Shown piece after piece: positions 41,732 to 51,404 of a stretch of DNA of 64,000 bases. Made by a program: the position numbers and the translations under genes. How positions within the stretch are numbered: the first letter of the stretch is position 1; each line of letters starts with the position of its first letter. This DNA comes from Streptomyces sp. R41 (GTDB lineage: Bacteria; Actinomycetota; Actinomycetes; Streptomycetales; Streptomycetaceae), in the NCBI RefSeq assembly GCF_041053055.1, contig NZ_CP163443.1, forward strand, positions 8,105,001 through 8,169,000, in the 5' to 3' direction. Under the pieces are notes generated by a model, which saw nothing but the letters and a program-made list of their open reading frames with translations, had not been told where the DNA came from and did no database searches.

Positions 41732-42745
41732 TCACGCGACATGCGCCAGGTCCGAGTGGCGCACCTCGTGGGCCGGGGGCAGGCCTGCGACCAGGCGTTC
41801 CAGTTCTTCCACGACGATACGGCCGAGGCGTTCCAGCTCGTTGCCGAGCGAGCCCGCGATGTGCGGGGTGAGGAAGACGTTGGGCAGGCGGTACAGCGGC
41901 GATCCGGCGGGCAGCGGCTCGGGTTCGGTGACGTCGAGGATCGCGTGCAGTCGGCCGGAGACCAGCTCGTCCGTGAGGGCGTCGGGGTCGACCAGGGCGC
42001 CGCGCGAGGTGTTGATCAGGAAACCGCCGTCCCGGATGAGCGCGAGCCGGCCGGCGTCGAGCATGCGATAGGTCTCGGGGATGTCGGGGGCATGCAGCGA
42101 CACGATGTCGCTGTGCCGCAACAGGTCCTCCAGCGCCAGGAGTTCGGCACCGAGGGCGGCGGCCTCGGCGGGGCTGACGTAGGGGTCGTGGAGCAGGACC
42201 GTGAAGTCGAACGGCCGCAGCAGCTCGAGCAGTCGGCGGCCCACGCGCGAGGCGCCGATGACTCCGATCCGGCGGCCGACGTTGCCGGTGTGCGCGGTCT
42301 CGGTGTCGGTCGGGTAGGCGTGGGTGGCTCGGAAGCGCTCGCGGTGGGTGAAGGTGTCCTTTCCGGCGAGCAGGATCATCGCCAGCGTGTACTCCGCGAC
42401 CGGCAGGGCGTTGCCGGTCACCGCGCTGGAGACCGTGATCCCGCGTTCCCACACGGCCTCGCCGACCAGCGAACGGATCGAGCCCGCGGCGTGCAGGACG
42501 GTGCGCAGGCGGGGTGCGGCGGCCAGCGCGCCGACGTCGAGGCGGGGGCAGCCCCACCCGGTGATCAGCACCTCTGCCCGGGCGAGAGCCTCCGCGGCCG
42601 CCGGATCGGCGAAGTCCCGTACGACGAGTCCGGGATCGAGGTCGGACGCCTGCCTCAGCCGGGCCAGGAGCGGCGGAGGGAAGAGCAGGGGGAGGTGCAC
42701 CGGATCCATTGCGAACACGACCCTCGGCGGCTGGGGGTTGGGCAT
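41732..42745 (-). CDS. D-2-hydroxyacid dehydrogenase
   Basis: 337-aa NAD-dependent dehydrogenase of the formate/glycerate family. The nucleotide motif is RRIGVIGASRVGRRLLELL. The catalytic Arg is in LINTSRGALVD, the Glu in DVTEPEPLP and the His in TPHIAGSLGNE. It interconverts a 2-keto acid and a D-2-hydroxy acid in the cytoplasm. Next to a uronate-type polysaccharide locus it could act on hydroxypyruvate, tartronate or a keto-deoxy sugar acid; this is inference. It shares strand with the LacI gene 171 bp downstream and has its own upstream palindromes. Confidence 0.9.
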   Translation of the reverse strand: MPNPQPPRVVFAMDPVHLPLLFPPPLLARLRQASDLDPGLVVRDFADPAAAEALARAEVLITGWGCPRLDVGALAAAPRLRTVLHAAGSIRSLVGEAVWERGITVSSAVTGNALPVAEYTLAMILLAGKDTFTHRERFRATHAYPTDTETAHTGNVGRRIGVIGASRVGRRLLELLRPFDFTVLLHDPYVSPAEAAALGAELLALEDLLRHSDIVSLHAPDIPETYRMLDAGRLALIRDGGFLINTSRGALVDPDALTDELVSGRLHAILDVTEPEPLPAGSPLYRLPNVFLTPHIAGSLGNELERLGRIVVEELERLVAGLPPAHEVRHSDLAHVA

Positions 42746-42778
42746 GGCTCTCCTGACACGCTGGATGACACGTTGAAT

Positions 42779-42826
42779 GATCTGCGATATGGAAACAGTT
42801 TCAGAAAGCGCCTTCTATCGTAGATC
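42779..42826 (-). promoter_or_regulatory. nested palindromes upstream of the dehydrogenase
   Basis: GATCTGCGATA (42779-42789) and TATCGTAGATC (42816-42826) form an 11-bp inverted repeat with one mismatch. Between them lies the perfect palindrome GAAACAGTTTC (42792-42802). The block starts 34 bp upstream of the dehydrogenase ATG and probably holds promoter and repressor sites. Confidence 0.5.
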
Positions 42827-42966
42827 TGCCGGGAAGGGGCGGTCAATCGGTGGGACGAGAGGCGTGGAACGAGGTGCGCCCGACGGGGAGCGGTCCTTGA
42901 TCCCACTCTGGTGCGAAATCGTTTACTACGGTTTCCCGGGGAGGGTCGCGCCCGGCGCCTGGTGGG

Positions 42967-43111
42967 GCAACCGGTTGCCCTGCTGACCAGGAGCGTAGGC
43001 ACTGGAACCCCATGCGCCCAGCGGGCCCACAGTTTTCGAAAGTTCGTCATGCCTCTTGACGTGCCGTGTCCTCAGAAGGAAGCTCCCAGCACCGCCATAG
43101 CAACCGGTTCC
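42967..43111 (+). promoter_or_regulatory. paired LacI operators upstream of the importer operon
   Basis: GGCAACCGGTTGCC (42967-42980, perfect 14-bp palindrome) and GCAACCGGTTCC (43100-43111) share the AACCGGTT core and lie 133 bp apart centre to centre, upstream of the solute-binding-protein gene. CGAAAGTTCG (43038-43047) lies between them. A matching site, GGCAACCGGTTCCC, precedes the LacI gene at 55.5 kb. Confidence 0.6.
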
Positions 43112-43192
43112 CGAAACATCGCACGCGGCATCCCATCCCCCGGCGCGTGCTCGAGTCCCGTCATCCATCTCACCGAAGAGAGTGGGTAGTTC

Positions 43193-44542
43193 ATGCACAC
43201 CCAGGCCGGTGCTCCGTTGAGCCGCCGCCGCTTCCTCGCCCTGTCGGCGGGCGGTGCCGCGGGCGGCGCGGCGGCGTTGAGCGGCTGCGCCATGCAGGTG
43301 TCCACCGGGGTCAGCGGTTCGGGCGAGACCGTCACGGTGATGGTCAAGTCCGGTGAGATCACCACGGATGACGTCAAGCAGGCCTACAAGGACCTCGGCA
43401 TCAAGATCGTCCTCGTGAAGTACGACATCACCAAGCTGATCGCGATGATGACCACCGGGAGTCCACCCGATCTGGTGCGCGGCGTCGGCGCCATCGACAC
43501 ACCGTATTTCGCGGCGCGGCAGGTGATGGAGGACCTGGATCCCTACTTCGCCAGAAGCGGCGTCCTCAAGGAGGACGACCTGGACCCGGTCAACGATCTG
43601 TGGCGCTACGACGGCCGGACCCAGGGCAAGGGGCCGCGCTACGGCATGGCGAAGGACTTCTCCCAGGACTCCATGTACTGGTGCAACACCTCGCTCTTCG
43701 ACAGGGCGGACGTCGACCAGCCGCCGGAGACGGAGCCGGTCACGTTCGAGGAGTGGCTGGAGAGTGCGAAGCGCCTCACCCGGCGCAAGAACGGCCAGAC
43801 GACCGTCTACGGCGGCAGCTACAACGGCCTGATGAAGTCGAGCCTCCTCGCCTGTCTGACGGCGGCGGCCGGCGGCAACCTGTTCACCGACGACTTCTCC
43901 CGCGTCGACTTCACCACCCCCGAGGCCCGCAAAGCGCTGGGCTGGTACATCGACTACTGCAAGGCCAAGGTCGGACCGAGCCCCGTCCAGCCCGACCCCA
44001 ACGCCTGGGACGGACCCACCTACCAGGCCGACCGCATGGCCATGTCGAACTCGGGCTACTGGCTCGGCGGCATGATCAACACCGATCCGAAGCTGGCGGA
44101 GGTGTCACGTCTCGCCCCCGCCCCGGTCTTCGAAGGCGCTCCGCGGCTCAGTCCCTGCCAGGGCGGCACCGGCCTGTGGATGCCGAAGAAGGCACCCGAC
44201 AAGGACGCCGCATGGCGGGTCTTCGAGTGGTTCTTCGGCGAAGGTCCTGCCAAGGCCCGCGCGTCCGGCGGCTGGGGCATCCCGAGCCTGAAGTCGCTGC
44301 GCCCGCTGATGCCGGCCAAGGAGGAGTACCAGAAGCGGGCGCTGAAGGTGCAGGAGGCCGAGCTGTCCCACTTCTCCGTCATCTCCTTCACGCCGTACGC
44401 CACGGCGGACGCGCTCGACGCCCTGTTCAACCAGGCTGCCCCGGCGGCGATGACGGGCCAGATGTCCGTCGACACCCTCGCCCGGCGCCTCAACTCGGCC
44501 ATGAACGAGCAGCTCAAGCGCGGGAAGGAGCAGGTGGGATGA
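43193..44542 (+). CDS. ABC transporter solute-binding lipoprotein (Tat signal)
   Basis: 449 aa. The Tat motif SRRRFLALSAGG and lipobox LSGCA give a folded, lipid-anchored binding protein. The body follows the sugar-binding family (FDRADVDQPPETEPVTFEEW, GGSYNGLMKSSLLACLTAAA, NSGYWLGGMINTDPKL). It starts a unit with two permeases and three secreted polysaccharide-active proteins, so its ligand is probably the oligosaccharide they release. The stop overlaps the next ATG by 4 nt. It is sequence-divergent from the 38.9-kb binding protein. Confidence 0.92.
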   Translation: MHTQAGAPLSRRRFLALSAGGAAGGAAALSGCAMQVSTGVSGSGETVTVMVKSGEITTDDVKQAYKDLGIKIVLVKYDITKLIAMMTTGSPPDLVRGVGAIDTPYFAARQVMEDLDPYFARSGVLKEDDLDPVNDLWRYDGRTQGKGPRYGMAKDFSQDSMYWCNTSLFDRADVDQPPETEPVTFEEWLESAKRLTRRKNGQTTVYGGSYNGLMKSSLLACLTAAAGGNLFTDDFSRVDFTTPEARKALGWYIDYCKAKVGPSPVQPDPNAWDGPTYQADRMAMSNSGYWLGGMINTDPKLAEVSRLAPAPVFEGAPRLSPCQGGTGLWMPKKAPDKDAAWRVFEWFFGEGPAKARASGGWGIPSLKSLRPLMPAKEEYQKRALKVQEAELSHFSVISFTPYATADALDALFNQAAPAAMTGQMSVDTLARRLNSAMNEQLKRGKEQVG

Positions 44543-45540
44543 CGACCGACCAGATCGCCTCCGTGGCCGAACGGCCGGACCCGACCGCGGCCGGGGGGCG
44601 GGCGCGGGCGCCAGCGAACCGGCGCGGGACCTCCATGACCGCCCGCAGGCACCGGGCGTTCTACATGTTCACCTCGCCTTGGATCATCGGGTTCCTGTTG
44701 CTGACCATCGCCCCGATGGCGTACGCACTGTGGCTCAGCTTCACCACCTTCGACGGTCTCTCGCCCAACTGGCGCTTCGTCGGGCTCGACAACTACCGCG
44801 AGCTGCTGTCCGACTCGGTGACCTGGCAATCCCTGGGCCGCGCCGGCCTGTTCGCGGCGACCTCCGTGCCGCTGTCGATCGTCGCGGGGCTCGGCCTCGC
44901 CGTCCTGGTCAACCGGCCGCTCAAGGCCCGCGGACTGTTCCGCACCCTGCTCTACCTCCCGGCCGTGGTGCCGCCCGTGGGCGCGGGCCTGGCGTTCAAG
45001 CAACTCTTCGACCAGAACTCCGGTGCCGCGAACGGTGTGTTGAACCTCTTGGGCATCGACGCCCTCGGCTGGCTGGCCGACCCCTACGCCCGCTACGTGC
45101 TGCTGATGACGGTGCTGTGGACCGCCGGAAACATCATGATCATCTCGCTGGCCGGACTCCAGGACGTGCCCCGCGAACTCCACGAGGCGGCCCGCGTCGA
45201 CGGCGCGAGCGCCTGGCGGACCTTCCGCAGCATCACCGTGCCCCTGCTCTCACCCGTGCTGCTCTTCCAGACGGTGACCGGGGTGATCGCCTCGGTGCAG
45301 ACCATCATGCCGCTGCTGCTGGCCCCCGACGGCACCACGGCCGGCGTCACCCTGGTTCCGCAGTCCAACTACCTCTACATGATGCATGTGTTCGCGCAGT
45401 ACTTCGCGATCGGCCGTTACGGCTACGCCTCCGCGCTGCTGTGGGTGCTCTTCGTCCTGATCCTCGTCGCGACCGGCCTCATCTTCCGGTTCACGTCCGG
45501 CGTGGTGTTCTACAACGTCGATCCGGAGGCGAAGCAGTGA
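44539..45540 (+). CDS. sugar ABC transporter permease (MalF type)
   Basis: 333-aa permease with a long, Pro/Arg-rich N-terminal tail before the first span (FTSPWIIGFLLLTIAPMAYA). EAA loop ELHEAARVDGASAWRTFRSI. Together with the next gene it forms the channel for the adjacent binding protein. No ATPase is encoded in the locus, so the shared MsiK-type ATPase is presumed. Confidence 0.93.
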   Translation: MTTDQIASVAERPDPTAAGGRARAPANRRGTSMTARRHRAFYMFTSPWIIGFLLLTIAPMAYALWLSFTTFDGLSPNWRFVGLDNYRELLSDSVTWQSLGRAGLFAATSVPLSIVAGLGLAVLVNRPLKARGLFRTLLYLPAVVPPVGAGLAFKQLFDQNSGAANGVLNLLGIDALGWLADPYARYVLLMTVLWTAGNIMIISLAGLQDVPRELHEAARVDGASAWRTFRSITVPLLSPVLLFQTVTGVIASVQTIMPLLLAPDGTTAGVTLVPQSNYLYMMHVFAQYFAIGRYGYASALLWVLFVLILVATGLIFRFTSGVVFYNVDPEAKQ

Positions 45541-46418
45541 CCGCCACCAGCCTGTCCGCGAAGTCCGCAACATCCCCGGAGCCCGCGCCCCGGATACGGA
45601 TCCGCGTCAACCGCCTCGTCCTCTACACGGTCCTCGTCGTGATCACGGGGCTGTTCCTCGGCCCCTTCGGCTGGCTGGTCGTCTCCGGCCTCAAGACCCA
45701 GGGCGAACTGGCCTCCTCTCCGGTTCGCTGGCTGCCCGGGCACGTTCAGTGGCACAACTTCGCCGACGCCTTCCATCAGATCGACTTCCTCGGCTACGCC
45801 CGCAACTCCCTCGTCATCGCGCTCATCTACGCCACCCTCGTCACCCTCAGCTCGGCCTGGGTCGGCTTCGGCTTCGCCCGTTTGAAAGCGCCCGGCAAGA
45901 AGACGCTGTTCGGCATCCTGCTCGGCTCGATGATGCTGCCTCAGCTCATCACCCTCCTGCCGACCTACCTGATCTTCGCCAAGCTCGGCCTGGTGGACAC
46001 GTACTGGCCGTGGGTGCTGTGGGGTCTCGCCTCGGCCCCGTATCTGGTCTTCCTCTTCCGGCAGTTCTTCGCCGGACTGCCGCGCGAGCTGGAGGAGGCC
46101 GCGATCGTCGACGGCTGCGGCTACGGCCGGATGTTCTGGCGGATCTTCCTGCCCCAGTCCTGGCCGGTCGTCTCCGCGAGCTTCGTGATCGCCTTCACCT
46201 GGACCTGGGGGGACTACATCGCCCCGCAGTTGCTGCTGTCCAGCGACCGCTCCACGCTGGCCGTCGCCGTCATGTCCGCGTACGTCACCCCGGCCGGGCA
46301 GCCCGTCCCCGAACTGCAGGCCGCCGCCTCCGTGATGTACGTCGTCCCGATCCTGCTGATCTTCCTCGTCGCCCAGCGCGGCTTCGTCGCCGGGATGTCC
46401 ACCACCGGCCTCAAGTGA
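45537..46418 (+). CDS. sugar ABC transporter permease (MalG type)
   Basis: 293-aa permease; GTG start overlaps the previous stop by 4 nt. First span LVLYTVLVVITGLFLGPFGW, EAA loop ELEEAAIVDGCGYGRMFWRI, last span VMYVVPILLIFLVAQRGFVA. It completes the importer. The next gene follows after 40 nt with an AAGGAG ribosome site, so cotranscription is likely. Confidence 0.93.
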   Translation: MTATSLSAKSATSPEPAPRIRIRVNRLVLYTVLVVITGLFLGPFGWLVVSGLKTQGELASSPVRWLPGHVQWHNFADAFHQIDFLGYARNSLVIALIYATLVTLSSAWVGFGFARLKAPGKKTLFGILLGSMMLPQLITLLPTYLIFAKLGLVDTYWPWVLWGLASAPYLVFLFRQFFAGLPRELEEAAIVDGCGYGRMFWRIFLPQSWPVVSASFVIAFTWTWGDYIAPQLLLSSDRSTLAVAVMSAYVTPAGQPVPELQAAASVMYVVPILLIFLVAQRGFVAGMSTTGLK

Positions 46419-46458
46419 CCTTCTGGATCTCCCCTTTTCGCCTCGCAAGGAGTCACGC

Positions 46459-47982
46459 ATGAACACGCCCCTGTCCCGCCGTACCGCCCTCCAAGCGGCG
46501 GGAGCCACCGTGCTTGCCGCCGGCCTGTCCGGCCTGACGGCCACGGCGGCCCGCGCGGACGACGACAACTCCGCACCGAAGCTGGTGACGTACCCCCGCC
46601 CGTCCACCATGGCGACCAACACCAGCTTCAAGGTGCGGGTCCGCACCGCCCCCGACGGCGAATGGCAGACCCTCGACCTCTACCGGCCCCAGCTGGAGGA
46701 GATCAACGCCACCACCGGGTCGGGCAAGGTCTACAACACGTCGATGGCGTACTTCGACTTCCAGGGCTCCGTCGAGATCGAGGTCACCTACCTCAAGGGC
46801 GGCACCACCAAGGCTCGGGTGAGACCGGACGCGCTGGGCATCAAGCCCGAACTGCTCGGCGACACCCTGCGCTTCACGCTCGACGAGCCGCGGGATGTCG
46901 TCGTCCAGATCAACGACGAGATATTCGACGCCCTCCACATCATCACCAACCACATCGACCCCAATCCGCCCGCCGCCGACGACCCGGACGTCATCTACTT
47001 CGGCCCCGGCGTGCACACCATCACGGGCAACGTGCTCACCGTCCCCAGCGGCAAGACCGTGTACCTGGCGGGGGGCGCCGTTCTGATGGCGCAGGTCTTC
47101 TTCAAGGACGTGGAGAAGGCCGCCCTCAGGGGCCACGGCATGCTCTACGCGGGCCCCGGCGGTGTCCTCTGCGAGGGCAGCAAGAACATCCGCGTCGAGG
47201 ACGTCATCATCATGAACCCGAACGGCTACGCCGGCACCTTTGGCATGAGTGAGAACGTCCACGTCAAGAAGGCGCGCTCGTTCAGTTCGAAGGGCAACGG
47301 CGACGGCTTCGACGTCTTCTCCTCCACCGGCGTCGTCTTCGACGGCTGCTTCATGCGCAACTCCGACGACTGCTTCGCCATCTACGCCCACCGCTGGAAC
47401 TACTACGGCGACACCCGCGACATCACCATCCAGAACTGCACCCTGTGGGCCGACGTCGCCCACCCGATCAACGTCGGCACGCACGGCAACACGGACGCCC
47501 CCGAGGTCATCGAGAACCTGGTCATCAAGAACCTCGACATCCTCGATCACCGCGAGCCCCAGATGGGCTACCAGGGCTGTATCGCCCTCAACCCCGGCGA
47601 CGACAACCTCATCAAGAACGTGCACATCGAGGACGTCCGCATCGAGGACTTCCGCTGGGGCCAGGTGATCCACATGCGGATCATGTACAACACGAAGTAC
47701 AACACCTCGGTCGGCCGGGGCATCGAGGACGTCTACGTCAAGAACCTCAGCTACACGGGCACCCACGCCAACCCGTCGCTGTTCCTCGGCTACGACGCCG
47801 ATCACGCCATCAAGAACGTCACCTTCGAGAACCTGGTGATCAACGGCACCGTCGTCGCCGACTCGATGAAGAAGCCCAAGTGGTACATGACCACCGACAG
47901 TGTGCAGTGGTTCGCCAACGAGCACGTCCTGAACCTGACGTTCCTCACCACCGCCGAGGCCGAGGCGGCCGCCGCGTCATGA
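46459..47982 (+). CDS. secreted GH28/GH49-like beta-helix glycoside hydrolase
   Basis: 507 aa with Tat signal SRRTALQAAGATVLAAGL. Residues about 40-160 form a beta-sandwich, then a parallel beta-helix starts at DVIYFGPGVHTITGN. Clan GH-N acidic residues appear as NGDGFD (280-285) and NSDDC (301-305), followed by GTHGN (340-344). This pattern of paired Asp is shared by GH28 polygalacturonases and GH49 dextranases; the N-terminal sandwich favours a GH49-like architecture, while the context of uronate-active enzymes favours GH28-like specificity. Its stop overlaps the next start by 4 nt. Confidence 0.82.
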   Translation: MNTPLSRRTALQAAGATVLAAGLSGLTATAARADDDNSAPKLVTYPRPSTMATNTSFKVRVRTAPDGEWQTLDLYRPQLEEINATTGSGKVYNTSMAYFDFQGSVEIEVTYLKGGTTKARVRPDALGIKPELLGDTLRFTLDEPRDVVVQINDEIFDALHIITNHIDPNPPAADDPDVIYFGPGVHTITGNVLTVPSGKTVYLAGGAVLMAQVFFKDVEKAALRGHGMLYAGPGGVLCEGSKNIRVEDVIIMNPNGYAGTFGMSENVHVKKARSFSSKGNGDGFDVFSSTGVVFDGCFMRNSDDCFAIYAHRWNYYGDTRDITIQNCTLWADVAHPINVGTHGNTDAPEVIENLVIKNLDILDHREPQMGYQGCIALNPGDDNLIKNVHIEDVRIEDFRWGQVIHMRIMYNTKYNTSVGRGIEDVYVKNLSYTGTHANPSLFLGYDADHAIKNVTFENLVINGTVVADSMKKPKWYMTTDSVQWFANEHVLNLTFLTTAEAEAAAAS

Positions 47983-50900
47983 CGATCCCCGCGACGAGCC
48001 GCCGGGGCTTCCTCGGCAACGCCGCGGCCCTGCTGCTGGTGTCGGGCGCGAGCGGACTGCTCGTGCCCGGCACGGCACGGGCCGCCCAGGACGAGAACGA
48101 GGACGAGACCGGCCGCGGAGCCTTCACCCACCCCGGACTGCTGCACACCGCCGACGACCTCGCCCGTATGAAGGCAGCGGTCGCCGCGAAGGAATCACCC
48201 GTCTACGACGGCTACTTGGCGCTCGCGGCCCATGCCCGATCCTCGTCGTCGTACACCGTGCAGAACACCGGTCAGATCACCTCGTGGGGCCGCGGACCCA
48301 GCAACTTCCAGAACCAGGCCGTGGCCGACTCGGCCGCCGCCTACCAGAACGCCCTCATCTGGTCCGTCACCGGCGATCGCGCGCACGCCGACAAGGCCCG
48401 CGACATCCTCAACGCCTGGTCGGCGTCACTGACCGCGATCACGGGCGCCGACGGCCCACTCGGCGCCGGGCTCCAGGCCTTCAAGTTCGTCAACGCGGCG
48501 GAGCTGCTGCGCCACGGCGACTACGACGGCTGGACGAACGCGGACATCGCGCGCTGCGAGGAGTCCTTCCTGCGCGTCTGGTATCCGGCCGTGTCCTCTT
48601 ACATGCTCTACGCCAACGGCAACTGGGATCTGACGTCTCTTCAGTCCCTGCTGGCCATCGGCGTGTTCTGCGAGGAGCCCACGCTCTTCGACGACGCGCT
48701 GCGCTTCGCCGCCGCGGGCGCGGGCAACGGCAGCGTGCCGCACCGCGTCGTCACCGACGCGGGCCAGGGCCAGGAGAGCGGCCGCGACCAGGGCCACGAA
48801 CAGCTCGCGGTCGGCCTGCTCGCGGACGCCGCCCAGGTCGCCTGGAACCAGGGCGTCGACCTGTGGGGCTTCGACGACCACCGCATCCTCGCCAACGTCG
48901 AGTACGCCGCCCGCTACAACCTGGGCAACGACGTTCCCTTCACTCCCGACCTCGACCGCACCGGCAAGTACATCAAGAAGACCGTCTCGGCCACCGGGCG
49001 CGGCACCATGCCGCCGATCTACGAGATGGCATACGCGCACTACGCGGGCGTACGCGGCCTTGATGCCCCGTACACGAAGAACGCCGTCTTCCGGGGCACC
49101 GGCGGCGCCCGTGTCGTCGAGGGCAGCAACGACGACCTGCCCAGCTGGGGCACCTTCGCCTACGCCGGTGCGACAGCCTCCTCGCCGAGCGTGCCCACGG
49201 CTCCGGCGGGTGTCACGGCGGTGGGCGACGACAGGGCCGTCACCGTGAGCTGGCTGCCGTCCGTGTGGGCGAGCGGGTACACCGTCCGGCGGGCCAACCG
49301 CCCCGAGGGCCCGTACGAGGAGATCGCCTCCGGGGTCGACCATCCGTCGTACACCGACAGCGACGTGCGCCCGGGCCGGACGTACCACTACACGGTCATC
49401 GCCTCCAACCCCCAAGGAAACAGCGGTAATTCAGGCCCTGTCTCGGCTGTCGCCGGTCTCCCCGAGCTCTGGTCCACCCAGGACATCGGGGACGTGAAAA
49501 TCGCCGGTTCGGCCGCCTTCGACGGCGAGCGGTTCGTGCTGGAGGCGAGCGGCACCGCCGACAGCTACCGCCTGGCGTACCTCCCGCTGCCCGGCGACGG
49601 CACGGTCGGCGCGCGGATCGTATGGCCGCTCAGCTCGCAGTACTCCAAGATCGGCGTCACCCTTCGGGACTCCCTCGACGCGGATGCGGCGCATGCCTCC
49701 ATGCTGATCCAGGGGCTGCCGCTGCACACCTGGAGCGGCGTGTGGACCGTACGGCCCTCGGCCGGCTCCGATATCTCCGCCACCGGCAGCACCCCCGTGC
49801 CGCCCTCCCAGCAGCAGGCCATCACCACCTCCGCGGCCTTCCCGATCTCCAGCCTCGGCACCCTGCCGGAGTCGGCGACCCCGCTGGAGGCCCCGTACGT
49901 CGAGGGCGCGGGCGACGGCTACCGGCTGCGGACGCCGTACTGGGTGCGCGTGACCCGCAGGGGCCGCCGCTGCACCGGCGCGATCTCCCCGGACGGCATC
50001 CGCTGGACCGAAGTCGGCTCCACCGAGGTCGAGCTGGGGCACACCGCGTACGCGGGCCTTGTCCTCACCTCCTGCCTGGGCGTCGACGAGGACTACGCCG
50101 AGACCGGCGCCGGTGCTTTCGACAACGTCAGCGTGACCTCCTCCTCGTCCGGTGAGGTCTGGTCCGTGCCGCGCCCCGCCCGCACCGCCACCGGCCTGCG
50201 GGCGACCAGCGGTGCCGACGCCGTCGAACTCGCCTGGACCGATCCCGACCCCTCCGCCCGGTACAAGGTGCTGCGCGCCAACGACGCCGACGGCCCGTAT
50301 CAGACGATCGCGACCGGCGTCGGCCCGGTCGGGTTCGGCACCCGTGTCCGGTTCGCGGACGCGACGGGCACGCCCGGTGCGACATACCACTACGTCGTCG
50401 CGAAGATGAACTGCGGCGGGCGCGGTCCGCTGTCGGAGTCTGCCGCCGCGCCGATGCCGTCACCCTCCGTGCCCCAACTCACGTCTGCGGACACCGCGTT
50501 CGCGAACCAGGGCGTCGCGTTCCGGCATGTGCTGCGGGCCTCGCACGAGCCCGTACGGTTCACCGCCGACGGGCTGCCCGACGGCCTCCGGGTCGACAAG
50601 CGCACCGGCCTGATCTCCGGAAGCCCCACCCGGACGGGCGAGTTCACGGTCACGACCACCGCGGGCAACGCGGCCGGCGACGGGACCGGCACCCTCACCG
50701 TCACGGTCGGCACACCCCCGCCCGCTCCCTGGACGTACGGCGACGTCGGTGACGTGGTTCTCGACGACCGCGACTTCGGGACGCTGGGCGTGGTGGCGAT
50801 CCGTACGCCCGGCAGCACGTCGTACGACGGCGGGACCTTCACCGTTCGGGGCGCCGGAACCGATCTCACCGTCAACAACCAGGGAATGACCGGCCAGTTC

Positions 50901-51326
50901 GTACGACAGCCCGTCACCGGCGACTGCGAGGTCACCGCCCGGCTGGTCTCCCGTACCGGCGCCACCGCCGACCGGGTGGGCCTGCTGATGGCCAAGTCGC
51001 TGTCGCCGTTCGACCAGGCCGCCGGGGCGATCGTCACCGGCGGGACCGCCGCGCAGCTGATGCTGCGCAAGACCGTGGCGGGCGCCTCCACCTTCACCGG
51101 CACCGTGACCGTCCAACTGCCTCTGTTGCTGCGGATGAAGCGCACCGGGACCGCCTTCGCCGCGGCCGTCTCCACCGATGACGGCGCCACCTGGACCCCC
51201 CTCGCCGACGGAGAGATTCCCGGCTTCGGTGACGCCCCCTACTACGTGGGCCTCGTGGTCTGCTCCCGCAGCCCCCTGGTCCGCAGCACCACCGAGTTCG
51301 AAGAGGTGAGCATCACCCCCACCTAG
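47979..51326 (+). CDS. large secreted multidomain alginate-lyase-family protein
   Basis: 1115 aa. Tat signal SRRGFLGNAAALLLVSGASG. Residues about 45-385 form an alginate_lyase (alpha/alpha toroid) domain with HPGLLHTADDLARMKAAV, NGNWDLTSLQSLLAIG and ESGRDQGHEQLAVG, the last probably catalytic or substrate-binding. Then come an FN3 domain (about 400-490), a jelly-roll region, a second FN3 (about 735-830), a putative-Ig domain (about 830-910, ISGSPTRTGEFTVTTTAGNA) and a second jelly-roll domain. The C-terminal modules probably bind substrate. Paralogous in its catalytic part to the next gene. Confidence 0.85.
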   Translation: MTIPATSRRGFLGNAAALLLVSGASGLLVPGTARAAQDENEDETGRGAFTHPGLLHTADDLARMKAAVAAKESPVYDGYLALAAHARSSSSYTVQNTGQITSWGRGPSNFQNQAVADSAAAYQNALIWSVTGDRAHADKARDILNAWSASLTAITGADGPLGAGLQAFKFVNAAELLRHGDYDGWTNADIARCEESFLRVWYPAVSSYMLYANGNWDLTSLQSLLAIGVFCEEPTLFDDALRFAAAGAGNGSVPHRVVTDAGQGQESGRDQGHEQLAVGLLADAAQVAWNQGVDLWGFDDHRILANVEYAARYNLGNDVPFTPDLDRTGKYIKKTVSATGRGTMPPIYEMAYAHYAGVRGLDAPYTKNAVFRGTGGARVVEGSNDDLPSWGTFAYAGATASSPSVPTAPAGVTAVGDDRAVTVSWLPSVWASGYTVRRANRPEGPYEEIASGVDHPSYTDSDVRPGRTYHYTVIASNPQGNSGNSGPVSAVAGLPELWSTQDIGDVKIAGSAAFDGERFVLEASGTADSYRLAYLPLPGDGTVGARIVWPLSSQYSKIGVTLRDSLDADAAHASMLIQGLPLHTWSGVWTVRPSAGSDISATGSTPVPPSQQQAITTSAAFPISSLGTLPESATPLEAPYVEGAGDGYRLRTPYWVRVTRRGRRCTGAISPDGIRWTEVGSTEVELGHTAYAGLVLTSCLGVDEDYAETGAGAFDNVSVTSSSSGEVWSVPRPARTATGLRATSGADAVELAWTDPDPSARYKVLRANDADGPYQTIATGVGPVGFGTRVRFADATGTPGATYHYVVAKMNCGGRGPLSESAAAPMPSPSVPQLTSADTAFANQGVAFRHVLRASHEPVRFTADGLPDGLRVDKRTGLISGSPTRTGEFTVTTTAGNAAGDGTGTLTVTVGTPPPAPWTYGDVGDVVLDDRDFGTLGVVAIRTPGSTSYDGGTFTVRGAGTDLTVNNQGMTGQFVRQPVTGDCEVTARLVSRTGATADRVGLLMAKSLSPFDQAAGAIVTGGTAAQLMLRKTVAGASTFTGTVTVQLPLLLRMKRTGTAFAAAVSTDDGATWTPLADGEIPGFGDAPYYVGLVVCSRSPLVRSTTEFEEVSITPT

Positions 51327-51373
51327 CGGCCTCGGGGAAGCTCGGGCACGCACCCGCCCTTCCCCGAGGCCGC
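51326..51373 (+). terminator. terminator after the large lyase gene
   Basis: A perfect 15-bp GC stem, GCGGCCTCGGGGAAG (51326-51340) with its complement at 51359-51373, immediately follows the stop codon. It lacks a U-run but is very stable, so the next gene may be expressed at a different level or from its own promoter. Confidence 0.7.
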
Positions 51374-51404
51374 TAATCCTCCACGGGATTGGAGATGCAC
51401 CAGA

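Noticed and set aside
42777-42986. 69-codon + strand frame upstream of the importer operon
   Set aside because: Codon use is poor, it overlaps several palindromic operators, and it lacks a ribosome site. It does not resemble a leader peptide.
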